A stretch of 64,000 nucleotides of DNA from Spirochaetota bacterium (GCA_029552945.1 JAKPDD010000032.1:1-64000), one strand, 5' to 3'. Shown: positions 53,231 to 62,216, numbered from the stretch's first letter. The notes: generated by a model not told the origin, from the sequence alone. Made by a program: numbers and translations.

Positions 53231-54609
53231 AACTAAAAAAAGGATTAAATAAGCTAAAATCTATTTTTGGATCAAGATTCATAACTGATGAAGACATCTT
53301 AGTCTCATATATTAATGATGAAAGTTCTATAAAATCAGAGGTAAGTCCTATAGGTGTTATACAACCACTTACAACAGAAGAGGTCTCTTCAATAGCAAAA
53401 ATATGTTATAAATATGATATCCCCTACATTATAAGAGGAGCAGGAACAGGAAAAAGTGGTGGGGCAGTTCCTACAAAAAGATCAATAATAGTCTCCTTAA
53501 CAAGGATGGATAAATTAAGAATAATAAAAGAGGATATGATAGCATATGCTCAACCAGGAGTAATTGTGTTTAATTTACAAAAAGAAGCTGAAAAATATGG
53601 CTTATTTTATCCTGTTGACCCGGCAAGCCTTGACATCTCAACAATAGGAGGTAATATAGCAGAAAACTCTGGAGGGCCAAGGGCTTTCAAGTATGGAGTA
53701 ACTAGAGACTACATACTTGGACTTGATGTAGTATTACCAGATGGTACTATAACCAGACTTGGGGGTATAACAAGAAAAAACGTAACAGGATATTCATTAA
53801 AAGACTTAATTATATCTTCTGAAGGGACTTTAGCTACTATAACAGGTGCTTATATCAAATTATTACCATATCCAAAATACAGAATATTACTATGGGCAAT
53901 GTTCCAAAATATAGAAAAAAGTTTATCAGCTATAAATAAAATATACACATCTGGGATAACACCATCAGCAATTGAGTTCATAGAAAATAAAGCATTAAAG
54001 GCAGTTGAAGCCCTAAAAAAAGAGAGAATACCAAACTCTGATTATCCTATGCACTTACTAATAGAAGTTGATGGAACTGTTATAGAACACGTAGAAGAAG
54101 ATGCCAGGTTTATTTATAAAATAATAGAGAAAGATTGTGAAGAGATACTTATTGCACCATTTTCTTCAATACAAAAAAACATATGGGAAATAAGAAGAAT
54201 AATAAGTGAGGCTACTAAACATATAAGTTTTAATAAACTCAGTGAAGATATAACACTCCCACCATCAAAACTACCTCTCTTTTTTAAAGATCTAAGACAG
54301 ATAGAGATAGACAATGGTATAAATATAATATGTTATGGACATATTGGTGATGGCAATATCCATGTAAATATATTAAATACTAAAGACGAAACAGGAATAA
54401 TATGGGAAGGGACTAAAGATAAAATATTAAAAACTATTTTTGAAAAGGCTATTGAATATAATGGAGTACTCTCAGGTGAGCATGGTATAGGACTTACAAA
54501 AAAGAAATACTTTATAAAATACGAACCAAAAATCAATATAGAACTCCATAAAAAAATTAAAAAAATATTTGACCCTAAAAATCTTTTAAACCCTGATAAA
54601 ATATGGTAG
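53227..54609 (+). CDS. FAD-linked oxidase, GlcD/D-lactate dehydrogenase family
   Basis: 460 residues of the VAO/PCMH flavoprotein fold: the FAD-binding IIRGAGTGKSGGAVPTKRSIIVSLTRMDKL, DPASLDISTIGGNIAENSGGPRAFKYGVTRDYILGLDVVLPDG, and the C-terminal YGHIGDGNIHVNIL and GEHGIGLTKKKYF with metal- and substrate-binding His residues. Such enzymes oxidise glycolate, D-lactate or other 2-hydroxy acids; no GlcE or GlcF Fe-S subunit is nearby, so the electron acceptor is not evident. It overlaps polA by four bases and the DnaJ-like gene by seven. Confidence 0.88.
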   Translation: MKLKKGLNKLKSIFGSRFITDEDILVSYINDESSIKSEVSPIGVIQPLTTEEVSSIAKICYKYDIPYIIRGAGTGKSGGAVPTKRSIIVSLTRMDKLRIIKEDMIAYAQPGVIVFNLQKEAEKYGLFYPVDPASLDISTIGGNIAENSGGPRAFKYGVTRDYILGLDVVLPDGTITRLGGITRKNVTGYSLKDLIISSEGTLATITGAYIKLLPYPKYRILLWAMFQNIEKSLSAINKIYTSGITPSAIEFIENKALKAVEALKKERIPNSDYPMHLLIEVDGTVIEHVEEDARFIYKIIEKDCEEILIAPFSSIQKNIWEIRRIISEATKHISFNKLSEDITLPPSKLPLFFKDLRQIEIDNGINIICYGHIGDGNIHVNILNTKDETGIIWEGTKDKILKTIFEKAIEYNGVLSGEHGIGLTKKKYFIKYEPKINIELHKKIKKIFDPKNLLNPDKIW

Positions 54610-55214
54610 ATTATTTTAAAATTTTAAACATAGAATATACAGAAGATGAAAATTTAATAAAAAAAGCTTTTTATAAAAGGGTTAAAGAACTCCATCCTGA
54701 TACAGGGCAATATGATTCATCAGAGTTTAATCTTCTTATTGAAGCATATAAAACTCTTTCTGATAAAAAGAAAAGAGATGAATATATAAGAACTGTTATA
54801 AAAGAGAAAACAAAAAATAATCTAAAAAAAATAGAAAAAAATAGAATAATATTCCCAAATAACCTTGGCAATATAGTAAAGAAAGTAAAAATATTTGATA
54901 GAAAAAGATATAAGGATGCAAAAAAAGATTTCAATGTTGATCTTTATGTTCTGATCTCAAAAAAAGAGATTAATTATAACTTTTATCTAGAGATAGACCT
55001 GCCAGCAAGAATAATTTGCCCTAAATGTTTTGGTAATAATATATACTGTGACCTTTGTAGTGGTATAAAAAGCATAATAAGATCATTTAAATATAAAGTA
55101 ATACTAAAACCACCCTTTAAAAATATGGGCAAAATAGAAATACCAATAAATAAAAAGATTAAAGGTGGTGAGTTTCTGGTTAAAAAGATTGAGATTGGAA
55201 TTTTGTTATTCTAA
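54603..55214 (+). CDS. Short DnaJ-like co-chaperone
   Basis: 203 residues. A J domain (about 2-65) has DYFKILNIEYTEDENLIKKAFYKRVKELHPDTG with the HPD motif required to stimulate DnaK. The rest is much shorter than DnaJ: a linker, part of a substrate-binding domain, and one zinc module with two CxxC pairs (CPKCFGN and CDLCSG) where DnaJ has four pairs, then a C-terminal beta segment. It is probably a specialised co-chaperone rather than the main DnaJ. It overlaps glcD by seven bases in the polA operon, without an obvious client. Confidence 0.83.
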   Translation: MVDYFKILNIEYTEDENLIKKAFYKRVKELHPDTGQYDSSEFNLLIEAYKTLSDKKKRDEYIRTVIKEKTKNNLKKIEKNRIIFPNNLGNIVKKVKIFDRKRYKDAKKDFNVDLYVLISKKEINYNFYLEIDLPARIICPKCFGNNIYCDLCSGIKSIIRSFKYKVILKPPFKNMGKIEIPINKKIKGGEFLVKKIEIGILLF

Positions 55215-55261
55215 TATTAAATTTCTATAAGTATTAACTTTTTATCTTAAGGATAGAGATA

Positions 55262-56158
55262 ATGAAATTTTCTAATTTATTAGTAGATGATTTGATATTC
55301 ATAAATCAACAATTCACTGATATAGATGAATTGTATCAGTATATCACAAAAAAATTATCCCAAATAATAAAAATAGACCAGCAAAAAATAAAAAATGCTA
55401 TAAAAGAGAGGGATAAATTAGGTTTCCCTGGTTTTGATTACGGGTTTGCAATACCACACGGAAGATTGCCAGAATATAACGACCTTTTAATAGCTATAGT
55501 AAAACTTAGTAAACCTATAACAGTCAATGAAAAAACTTATGACTTTTTTTTCATAATAATAACAAACACCCAAGGTTCAAATATCTATCTTAAAACACTA
55601 TCAACAATAGTAAGTTTTATAAAAAATTATAATAAAGAACTTAAGTCTATATCTGAAAAAAATGAACTAATAGAGTTTATAAAGTCAAAGGATGTTAAAA
55701 TAACTGAACCTCTAAAAGTATCTGAAATAATGGATAAAAACTTTGATAGTGTAAGGCTTGATTCATCAATATCTGAAACACTTGATATAATGAAAAAACA
55801 TAATAAAGACTTTTTACCAGTAGTTGATAATGATGGTAAATACAAAGGGAAAATAAGCGTAATAGATATATTAAAACTTGCTTATCCCCCATATGTATTA
55901 TCAATGACAAACTTATCGTTTCTGTCTGATTATAGAGCATATGAAGACTTTGAGAAAAAAGAAGCAACAACAAAAGTAAAAGACCTTTATGTAGAATCAA
56001 GTAAAGGGGATATAATATTTGAAGACACTTCAATTATAGAATTAGGTTTCATAATAGTCAAAAACAATTTAAGAAAAGTATTTGTAGTTAATAAAGAAAA
56101 TAAAATAGTAGGTGTAGTCGACCCAAAAACACTTCTTGATACTATTTTGAGGACTTAG
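55262..56158 (+). CDS. PTS EIIA (fructose/nitrogen type) - tandem CBS domain protein
   Basis: 298 residues. The EIIA domain (about 1-148) carries the phosphorylated His in FAIPHGRLPEYND, as in PtsN/FruA EIIA domains. Two CBS domains follow: VSEIMDKNFDSVRLDSSISETLDIMKKHNKDFLPVVD (about 150-205) and KDLYVESSKGDIIFEDTSIIELGFIIVKNN (about 238-296), a likely nucleotide-binding module. No EIIB or EIIC exists nearby, so this is probably regulatory. It lies 37 bases upstream of an ion transporter gene, which suggests that it controls that transporter. AAGGATAGAG precedes the ATG. Confidence 0.87.
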   Translation: MKFSNLLVDDLIFINQQFTDIDELYQYITKKLSQIIKIDQQKIKNAIKERDKLGFPGFDYGFAIPHGRLPEYNDLLIAIVKLSKPITVNEKTYDFFFIIITNTQGSNIYLKTLSTIVSFIKNYNKELKSISEKNELIEFIKSKDVKITEPLKVSEIMDKNFDSVRLDSSISETLDIMKKHNKDFLPVVDNDGKYKGKISVIDILKLAYPPYVLSMTNLSFLSDYRAYEDFEKKEATTKVKDLYVESSKGDIIFEDTSIIELGFIIVKNNLRKVFVVNKENKIVGVVDPKTLLDTILRT

Positions 56159-56195
56159 AAATATTAGACTTTTATTTTTAAAAGAGGTTTTAAAA

Positions 56196-57470
56196 ATGAG
56201 TTCAATGACATTAGCAATAATAATATTCATTTTAGGTTATATACTTATAGCATCAGAAAAACTACCAAAAACCTTCGTAGCACTACTTGCAGGTTTTTTT
56301 ATGATAATCCTACATATTGAAAGTGAAGAAAAAGCATTTTCTCATCATATAGACTTCAATGTAATATTTCTTCTTATGGGAATGATGTTTTTAGTAAAAG
56401 TTATCCAACAAACTGGATTATTTGAATACCTTGCTATAAAACTATCAAAAATGGTAAATGCCAATCCTTTTAAAATAATGGTAGTCCTCTTCTTACTTAC
56501 AGCGGTTGTTTCAGCTTTTCTTGATAATGTAACTACAGTACTTTTAATATCACCTATATCAATACTTATTGCAAATGAAATGAATATAAGCCCAATGCCA
56601 TTTTTAATAACTCAAATATTAGGTTCAAATATTGGCGGTACTGCCACTCTGATTGGTGATCCACCAAACATATTAATAGGAAGTGCAGCAAACCTATCTT
56701 TTATGGATTTTTTGAAAAACCTAACACCTGTAATATTAATACAGTTAGGTGTTTTAAGTATTATATTCTATTTTGTATTCAGAAAAGATATGAAAGTTTC
56801 AAATACAGACAGAGCAAGAATAATGTCTTTTAATGAGAAAAGCATGTTAAGAGATAAACCCTTAATGATCAAGTCACTGTTAATATTTTCTCTTGTTATA
56901 ATTGGGTTATTACTACACAGTGTTTTACACCTCGAGGCATCTATTGTAGCATTCAGCGGGGCTATACTATTACTTGTAATATCTAAAATAGAGCCAGAAG
57001 AAGCATTTAAAGATATTGAATGGACAACTCTATTCTTTTTCATAGGATTATTTATAATGGTTGGTGGTCTCATAGAATCTGGAGCAATAAAAAGGTTAAG
57101 TGAAGAGGTTATTAAAATAACAGGAGGAGACATAAAAAAGACCTCAACCATAATACTATGGTTCTCAGGAATTGCATCAGGTCTTATAGATAATATCCCT
57201 TATGTAGCAACTATTATACCACTTATAAAAGAACTTGCTATAACTATGGGAGACAAAGCTATTCTACCAATATGGTGGGCACTATCATTAGGTGCATGCC
57301 TTGGTGGTAACTTAACAATAATTGGAGCATCTGCAAATGTTGTTGTTGCTGGTATTGCTAAAAAAAATGGTTATCCTATAACATTTTGGGAATTTTTAAA
57401 GTATGGAGTACCTTTATCTTTATTAACAATTTTAATCTCATACCTATATATTCTTATAGTTTATTTTTAA
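56196..57470 (+). CDS. ArsB/NhaD superfamily ion transporter
   Basis: 424 residues with about 11-12 membrane helices. The hallmark DNVTTVLLISPISILIA, GSNIGGTATLIGDPPNILIGSAANLSFMDFL, and the second-half repeat LIDNIPYVATIIPLI and LGGNLTIIGASANVVVAGIA are typical of the ArsB/NhaD (P-protein) group within the ion transporter superfamily. Members export arsenite, exchange Na+/H+ or carry other ions; with no ArsA or ArsR beside it, Na+/H+ or an anion is as likely as arsenite. It is cotranscribed with the EIIA-CBS gene, its probable regulator. AGAGG precedes the ATG. Confidence 0.87.
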   Translation: MSSMTLAIIIFILGYILIASEKLPKTFVALLAGFFMIILHIESEEKAFSHHIDFNVIFLLMGMMFLVKVIQQTGLFEYLAIKLSKMVNANPFKIMVVLFLLTAVVSAFLDNVTTVLLISPISILIANEMNISPMPFLITQILGSNIGGTATLIGDPPNILIGSAANLSFMDFLKNLTPVILIQLGVLSIIFYFVFRKDMKVSNTDRARIMSFNEKSMLRDKPLMIKSLLIFSLVIIGLLLHSVLHLEASIVAFSGAILLLVISKIEPEEAFKDIEWTTLFFFIGLFIMVGGLIESGAIKRLSEEVIKITGGDIKKTSTIILWFSGIASGLIDNIPYVATIIPLIKELAITMGDKAILPIWWALSLGACLGGNLTIIGASANVVVAGIAKKNGYPITFWEFLKYGVPLSLLTILISYLYILIVYF

Positions 57471-57502
57471 TCTTAAATTCTAATCTAATAAGATATAATA
57501 AG

Positions 57503-57524
57503 CCCCCATTGAATAATATGGGGG
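57503..57524. terminator. Bidirectional terminator between the transporter and sigma factor genes
   Basis: A perfect 7-bp CCCCCAT/ATGGGGG stem with an 8-base loop between convergent genes, followed by AATTAATTT on the plus strand and CTTATTATATCTT on the minus strand. Confidence 0.75.
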
Positions 57525-57563
57525 AATTAATTTAAAATAAATAAAACACGAAATAAATACTTT

Positions 57564-58391
57564 TTATTTATAAATCTTATTCTGACTATCTTTCATTTGA
57601 TTTTTTATTTTTTTCATTTTAATCTTAATCTTAAAAAGTGTTTTACTGTGTATCTGAGATACCCTTGACTCTGTTACATCAAGAGCTTCCGCTATCTCTT
57701 TTAATGTAAGGTCTTCATAATAATAAAGTATCAAGACCTGTTTTTCTTTTTCTGGCAATTCCTCAATTATTTTACTTATAATTTCCTCAAGTTCTTTTCT
57801 TTCAGTAAGTTTATCTGGAGTAAGATTATCACCTGCTTCTATTGTATTTATTAAAGCCATTTTCTCATTTTCAGGTGAAACAGAAACTGGTGGTTCATAA
57901 AAAGATTTTATAGTAGTCATACTTAAATTCATATATAATTTCTGGAGGTCTTTAGGTGCAATACCCAATGCTTCTGATATTTCCTCATCTGTGGGATATC
58001 TATTAAGCTTTTCCTCTAGTTCTATTATAACTCTTTCAAGCTCTTTTCCTTTCTGCCTTATTGTCCTGGGTACCCAATCTTTAGCTCTAAGCTCATCAAA
58101 TATAGAACCATTTATTCTTGTAAGGGCATAGGTCTTAAACTTAGTATTTTTACTAAGATCAAACTTATCTATTGCATCCAATAAGCCTAAAAAACCATAA
58201 CCTACCAAATCATCAAACTCTATACTTTTAGGCATTCCTATAGCAATCTTACCAGCAGCATATTTTACAAGTGGGGCATATTTTATTATAAGTGTTTCTC
58301 TTGCTTTTGGATCTCCGTTTTTTTTATATCTTTTCCATAATTCTAGTTCTTCCTCTTCTGAGATATTTATAAATTCATTATTAAATTCCAA
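57564..58391 (-). CDS. fliA: Sigma factor of the FliA/WhiG (sigma-28) family
   Basis: 275 residues. Region 2 reads YAPLVKYAAGKIAIGMPKSIEFDDLVGYGFLGLLDAIDKFDLSKNTKFKTYALTRINGSIFDELRAKDWVPRTIRQK, highly typical of FliA/WhiG. Region 3 (RYPTDEEISEALGIAPKDLQKLY) and region 4 (LPEKEKQVLILYYYEDLTLKEIAEALDVTESRVSQIH) are complete. It directs RNA polymerase to flagellar and chemotaxis-class promoters. It starts at TTG with a strong GAGGGG six bases upstream. It is the third gene after two unknown membrane protein genes; no flhF, flhG or other flagellar gene is in this run. Confidence 0.93.
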   Translation of the reverse strand: MEFNNEFINISEEEELELWKRYKKNGDPKARETLIIKYAPLVKYAAGKIAIGMPKSIEFDDLVGYGFLGLLDAIDKFDLSKNTKFKTYALTRINGSIFDELRAKDWVPRTIRQKGKELERVIIELEEKLNRYPTDEEISEALGIAPKDLQKLYMNLSMTTIKSFYEPPVSVSPENEKMALINTIEAGDNLTPDKLTERKELEEIISKIIEELPEKEKQVLILYYYEDLTLKEIAEALDVTESRVSQIHSKTLFKIKIKMKKIKNQMKDSQNKIYK

Positions 58392-58407
58392 ATAAGTCCC
58401 CTCTTAT

Positions 58408-59427
58408 CTATTTAAAATATAACAATAATAAAATTACTAAAATAATAATAAAAATCAATTTTAAAAAAGATGAATAATTGATTTTTAATGCATCCTGCTT
58501 TGTTTCCTTACTATTCATCTCATCATATTCTGAAAATGTTTTAAGAAGTACTGTTTTAGATACTAAAGCCTCGCCTGATATACCAGGTGCAAACTTTATA
58601 TTAAGTCTTACAGTATCTTCATCTACTATAGAATATGATTCAACCTTCCCTATTAGCCCCACATTATCTTTTTGTAAAAGTTCACCTATATAATTTGCTG
58701 CCTCTCTTTCATCTTTAAGCTCAAAGACAACTCTGTCATTAACAGTTAAATCACTCACATTTTTACCATTTATAGGGTCAAGGACTGGAACCACTTTAAT
58801 CGTAAAAATCTCATCTTCCTTTTTTTCTTCTTTCTTCACATCCTCTTTTTCTTCCCTATATGAAGACTCAAGTGGTTTGAAAAAAACAAAGGGATCTATA
58901 AACTCTATACTTGTGTCAAGAGAAAAGTTTTTATTATAAAATACTGGGGCTAATACCTTACTCAAAAGAGTTACAACAAGTGTTTTAAACTTTGTCTCTG
59001 ATTCAGAATAGATAGGGATGATCCTTTTAAGTTCTTTTATCAAAAGATCACTTGATACTTCTTTATCAAAAAAAGCCCACATTTTGCCATCAAACTTATT
59101 GTCTGATTTATGTTGCATTATAATCTTTTTTGTCTCTTCCCAATTCATACTAAGGTTCAATGGTTGAAAGTTTTTATAAGCAAAAATCCCTTTTTCAACT
59201 ATTTTAGAATTATTAATATCATAAGCAATGTATAAAAAACCCCTTTTATCTATTATCTTTGATTCAAAATTAGCTTTTATAAGTAATATACTTTTAGACA
59301 GTGAAGATAAAATCTTTTTAATACCATCCGGGTCACCGTTAGTAAAATCATACAAAAGCTCAACTATTTCTGGTGGACAATCCATATTTGTTGATATCTC
59401 AATTATAATTTTCTCTCTATCATTCAT
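58408..59427 (-). CDS. Unknown tail-anchored protein upstream of the sigma factor
   Basis: 339 residues. It has a mixed helical N-terminal part (REKIIIEISTNMDCPPEIVELLYDF), a central acidic-basic linker (REEKEDVKKEEKKEDE at about 195-210), a beta-rich section with IFTIKVVPVLDPINGKNVSDL and a single C-terminal membrane helix (FLKLIFIIILVILLLLYF), so most of it faces the cytoplasm. I recognise no characterised family; similar proteins may be restricted to spirochaetes. It overlaps the preceding gene by eight bases and is 16 bases from the sigma factor gene. GAGGA precedes the ATG. Confidence 0.65.
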   Translation of the reverse strand: MNDREKIIIEISTNMDCPPEIVELLYDFTNGDPDGIKKILSSLSKSILLIKANFESKIIDKRGFLYIAYDINNSKIVEKGIFAYKNFQPLNLSMNWEETKKIIMQHKSDNKFDGKMWAFFDKEVSSDLLIKELKRIIPIYSESETKFKTLVVTLLSKVLAPVFYNKNFSLDTSIEFIDPFVFFKPLESSYREEKEDVKKEEKKEDEIFTIKVVPVLDPINGKNVSDLTVNDRVVFELKDEREAANYIGELLQKDNVGLIGKVESYSIVDEDTVRLNIKFAPGISGEALVSKTVLLKTFSEYDEMNSKETKQDALKINYSSFLKLIFIIILVILLLLYFK

Positions 59428-59920
59428 TTTCTTTATCCTCAGACAATAATTGTCTTATTGCAGCTGCAGCCTTTTTAGGATCATATTGGATTTTTTCTCC
59501 ATTAATAACTATCTCCTTTTCAGATGAGCTTTTTTCAATTATTGTATCGTCTAATGGTGTAAACTCAATCTCTTCATCATCAACAGTGTATGTAAAACCT
59601 GAATCATCAGACTTCTCTATTTTATCAACACTTCCAGCCTCAATTTTTTCACTTTCTTCATTTCCAGGAGTTTCTACTTCTCCTTCCTCATCACTTTGAT
59701 TCTCTTCACTACTCATATCATTAGAAGCCGGAGAATTAAGGTCTATCCCCCATTTTTCAAGGATATATATCAATACAAAACCTAAAAATCCCATAAGAAT
59801 ACTAAAAAATAATAACCTCTGAAATATTTTACCTATAGGAGCCCCGCCTATTATGCCCCCTAGAATAACAATTAAAGATGTAACAACCGCAAGAAATATA
59901 GGTATGCTATATCTTTGCAT
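59420..59920 (-). CDS. Unknown membrane protein with acidic tail, first gene of the sigma operon
   Basis: 166 residues. Two membrane helices (about 7-27 and 35-55) are followed by a strongly acidic, low-complexity tail (about 62-140, EENQSDEEGEVETPGNEESE) and a short conserved-looking end, IQYDPKKAAAAIRQLLSED. The tail is probably disordered and cytoplasmic. No family is recognised. GAGGAGC precedes the ATG, and its end overlaps the next gene, so it is translated with it. It may anchor a complex at the membrane, but there is no direct evidence. Confidence 0.62.
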   Translation of the reverse strand: MQRYSIPIFLAVVTSLIVILGGIIGGAPIGKIFQRLLFFSILMGFLGFVLIYILEKWGIDLNSPASNDMSSEENQSDEEGEVETPGNEESEKIEAGSVDKIEKSDDSGFTYTVDDEEIEFTPLDDTIIEKSSSEKEIVINGEKIQYDPKKAAAAIRQLLSEDKENE

Positions 59921-59977
59921 TAAGCTCCTCTTTTATTTAAGATAAACAATTAATTTTTTTATTATAAAGATCATTTT

Positions 59978-60000
59978 AAATTTTATTCCAAAATTTAAAA
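59978..60000 (+). repeat. Intergenic AAATTTTATT-n-CAAAATTT motif, copy 2
   Basis: AAATTTTATT, one base, CAAAATTTAAAA, in the divergent gap between the sigma operon and the ABC ATPase gene. Confidence 0.4.
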
Positions 60001-60020
60001 AAATATTTTTACTTATACAA

Positions 60021-60677
60021 ATGTTTGATATAAAAATAGATGAAATAAATCTTAAATCATTTTTTTTAAAACCATTCCATATAAAAATAGAAAATGGAAT
60101 AACAGGCATAATTGGAGAAAACGGAAGCGGAAAAACAACATTATTAAAAACAATTGCAGGGATCATAGACTATAAAGGAAAAATTTACTATAACAATACT
60201 GATATAAAAAAAATTAAAACAATAGAATATATTCCCCCAATAATACAGCCTCTTTTTCCTATAAAAGTCATAGACTTTTTTTTAGCATCATTGAACTCTC
60301 TGGTAATAACACCAGAAAATAGAATAAGAATATATAATATATCAAAAAATCTTGGTATAACAGACCTGTTAGAAAAAGAGATTTCAAAAATCTCGTATGG
60401 CGAAATTGTAAAAATACTGTTTGCAAAGTCAATAATAACAAAAAAAAAGATTATACTATGGGATGAACCAACATCTTTTATTGATATAAAATACAAAATA
60501 TTTTTAGCAAAAATAATAAAAAGATTTTCAAAAAAAATAAAGTTTATAATTACAAGTCATGACTTTAAATGGTTAAATAATATTATAGATAATTTTATAT
60601 TATTAAAGGATAAAAATACATATTTTTATTCAAGAAAAATAAATAAATCCGATATAAAAAAACTATTCAATATTTAA
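60021..60677 (+). CDS. ABC transporter ATP-binding protein
   Basis: 218 residues. Walker A GENGSGKTTLLKTIAG and Walker B KIILWDEPTSF with the H-loop ITSHDFKWL are intact. The signature is a shortened variant (ISYGEIVKILFAKSII) without the usual SGGQ, so coupling may differ from standard importers. The small size resembles iron- or metal-type ATPases or export ATPases such as CcmA. No permease gene is next to it. It has a weak Shine-Dalgarno and follows an AT-rich gap of 100 bases. Confidence 0.8.
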   Translation: MFDIKIDEINLKSFFLKPFHIKIENGITGIIGENGSGKTTLLKTIAGIIDYKGKIYYNNTDIKKIKTIEYIPPIIQPLFPIKVIDFFLASLNSLVITPENRIRIYNISKNLGITDLLEKEISKISYGEIVKILFAKSIITKKKIILWDEPTSFIDIKYKIFLAKIIKRFSKKIKFIITSHDFKWLNNIIDNFILLKDKNTYFYSRKINKSDIKKLFNI

Positions 60678-60738
60678 AATTTTTATTTATATTTATTAAG
60701 TATATTTTTAAAGTTTAAGACAAAACAAGGAAGAAAAA

Positions 60739-61203
60739 TTGCAGTATAAGGACGTTTTTTTAGAGGTTTTATCTAAATGTTTGGAAGAATTAACCGGTCT
60801 TGAGTTTTTACTTGAATACCAAGGGCAAGACAGTAAGTTTATTTCTAAAAAAGATATAACAAGCCAGATAAGTATTTTTGGACCTGAACATGAAGGAATG
60901 CTAATAATAAATATTGACAAAAATGATATAAACCTACTTTATAAAAAAATTGAAAACGATGAACTTGAAGAGGATGGCTTTTTAATAGAAGACTTCCTTG
61001 GTGAACTTACAAATATAATAAGTGGAAAGTTTATAGAGTTTTTAGATATAGAGATAACACCTTCAATACCATTTATACACTTTGGGAAAATAGAATATTC
61101 AACAATGAGAAAAAACAATTTTGATATAATAAACATACGTCAAAAAGATGGGATAAACTTTTTCGTATATATTTATCTTACAGAACTCGAAAAGGACTTT
61201 TAA
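60739..61203 (+). CDS. cheX: CheX-like chemotaxis phosphatase
   Basis: 154 residues starting at TTG, with AAGGAAG upstream. The CheX fold is recognisable: a first helix LEVLSKCLEELTGLEF, then GMLIINIDKNDINLLYKKI and the catalytic helix EDFLGELTNIISGKFIEFL, with Glu and Asn spaced ExxN as in active CheX, and an end with PFIHFGK. CheX dephosphorylates CheY-P; in spirochaetes it is an essential part of chemotaxis. This copy is distant from cheA/cheY; the surrounding genes (dCMP deaminase, aroK) are metabolic. Confidence 0.75.
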   Translation: MQYKDVFLEVLSKCLEELTGLEFLLEYQGQDSKFISKKDITSQISIFGPEHEGMLIINIDKNDINLLYKKIENDELEEDGFLIEDFLGELTNIISGKFIEFLDIEITPSIPFIHFGKIEYSTMRKNNFDIINIRQKDGINFFVYIYLTELEKDF

Positions 61204-61209
61204 AAAATT

Positions 61210-61644
61210 ATGAGACCATCATGGGACAACTATTTTTTAGAAATAGCAAAAGTTGTTTCATCAAGATCAACTTGTCTTAGAAAAAAAGTCGGTGCAGTAA
61301 TCGTAGATCCTTACAATAAAATAAAATCCACAGGATATAATGGCACACCTCATGGAGTAGAAAGCTGTATAGAAAAAGGGTTTTGTTACAGAGAAGCCAA
61401 TAATATAAAAAGTGGTACAATGTATGAAACATGTAGATCAATACATGCTGAACAGAATGCTATAATACAAGCTGGCGAAGATAAGTCAAGAGGTGGAACC
61501 ATCTACATCTATGGCCATGACTTTATATGTGTTCTATGTAAAAGATTTATAGTTCAAGCTGGACTAAAAAGAGCAGTATTAAAAAAAGATGACTTAAGCC
61601 CAATAATATCATTTAATACCCATGACTGGATAAAAGATCTATGA
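61210..61644 (+). CDS. Deoxycytidylate (dCMP) deaminase
   Basis: 144 residues. RPSWDNYFLEIAKVVSSRSTCLRKKVGAVIV is the dCMP deaminase start, GYNGTPHGVESC the substrate loop, and the zinc site is CRSIHAEQNAII with FICVLCKRF. The usual PCxxC has Ile in place of Pro, but both Cys are kept. It converts dCMP to dUMP for dTMP synthesis. It ends four bases inside aroK (ATGA), so the two are coupled. Confidence 0.9.
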   Translation: MRPSWDNYFLEIAKVVSSRSTCLRKKVGAVIVDPYNKIKSTGYNGTPHGVESCIEKGFCYREANNIKSGTMYETCRSIHAEQNAIIQAGEDKSRGGTIYIYGHDFICVLCKRFIVQAGLKRAVLKKDDLSPIISFNTHDWIKDL

Positions 61645-62135
61645 GACTATATCTTATTGGATATAGGGGTTCAGGAAAAAGCAGTGTGTCTCAAAAACTA
61701 AGTGAGGCAATAAACCTGCAGATATACTCAATAGATAAAATAATCGAAAATAGAGAAAAAAAAGATATAACAAGCATAGTAGAGGAAAATGGCTGGGAAT
61801 ACTTTAGAAATATAGAGACCTCTATATTATATGAAATCTCAAGAAAAGATAACTGTATAATAGATTGTGGCGGGGGCATAATAGAAAAAAAAGAAAACAG
61901 AGAAATTTTAAAAAAAGAAAAGTATGTATTTTTTCTCTATGTTGAAGTAGAAACAATAAAAAAAAGACTAAAAGATAAAAAAGATAGACCATCACTTACT
62001 GGAAAAGACTTTATAAAAGAGATAGAAGAGGTTTATTCAAGAAGAATACCATTATATAAAGAAGTTGCAAACTTTATAATTGATGCCAATAGATCATTAG
62101 ATGAGATTGTCGGAGATATAATAAAAATCATTTAA
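61641..62135 (+). CDS. aroK: Shikimate kinase
   Basis: 164 residues. RLYLIGYRGSGKSSVSQKLSEAI has the P-loop; the Asp in SIDKIIENREKK, the WEYFRNIETSIL and DCGGGIIEK motifs bind shikimate, and KDRPSLTGKDFIKEIEEVYSRRIPLYKEVA is the lid and C-terminal part. It phosphorylates shikimate in aromatic amino acid synthesis. No other aro gene is in the window. Confidence 0.93.
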   Translation: MRLYLIGYRGSGKSSVSQKLSEAINLQIYSIDKIIENREKKDITSIVEENGWEYFRNIETSILYEISRKDNCIIDCGGGIIEKKENREILKKEKYVFFLYVEVETIKKRLKDKKDRPSLTGKDFIKEIEEVYSRRIPLYKEVANFIIDANRSLDEIVGDIIKII

Positions 62136-62216
62136 AAACTTTTGTTTTTAAATCAGTTTATGTTATTCTTAATAATAAACAATAAAAAAATGCAAAATAA
62201 GACCAGGAGGATTGAG

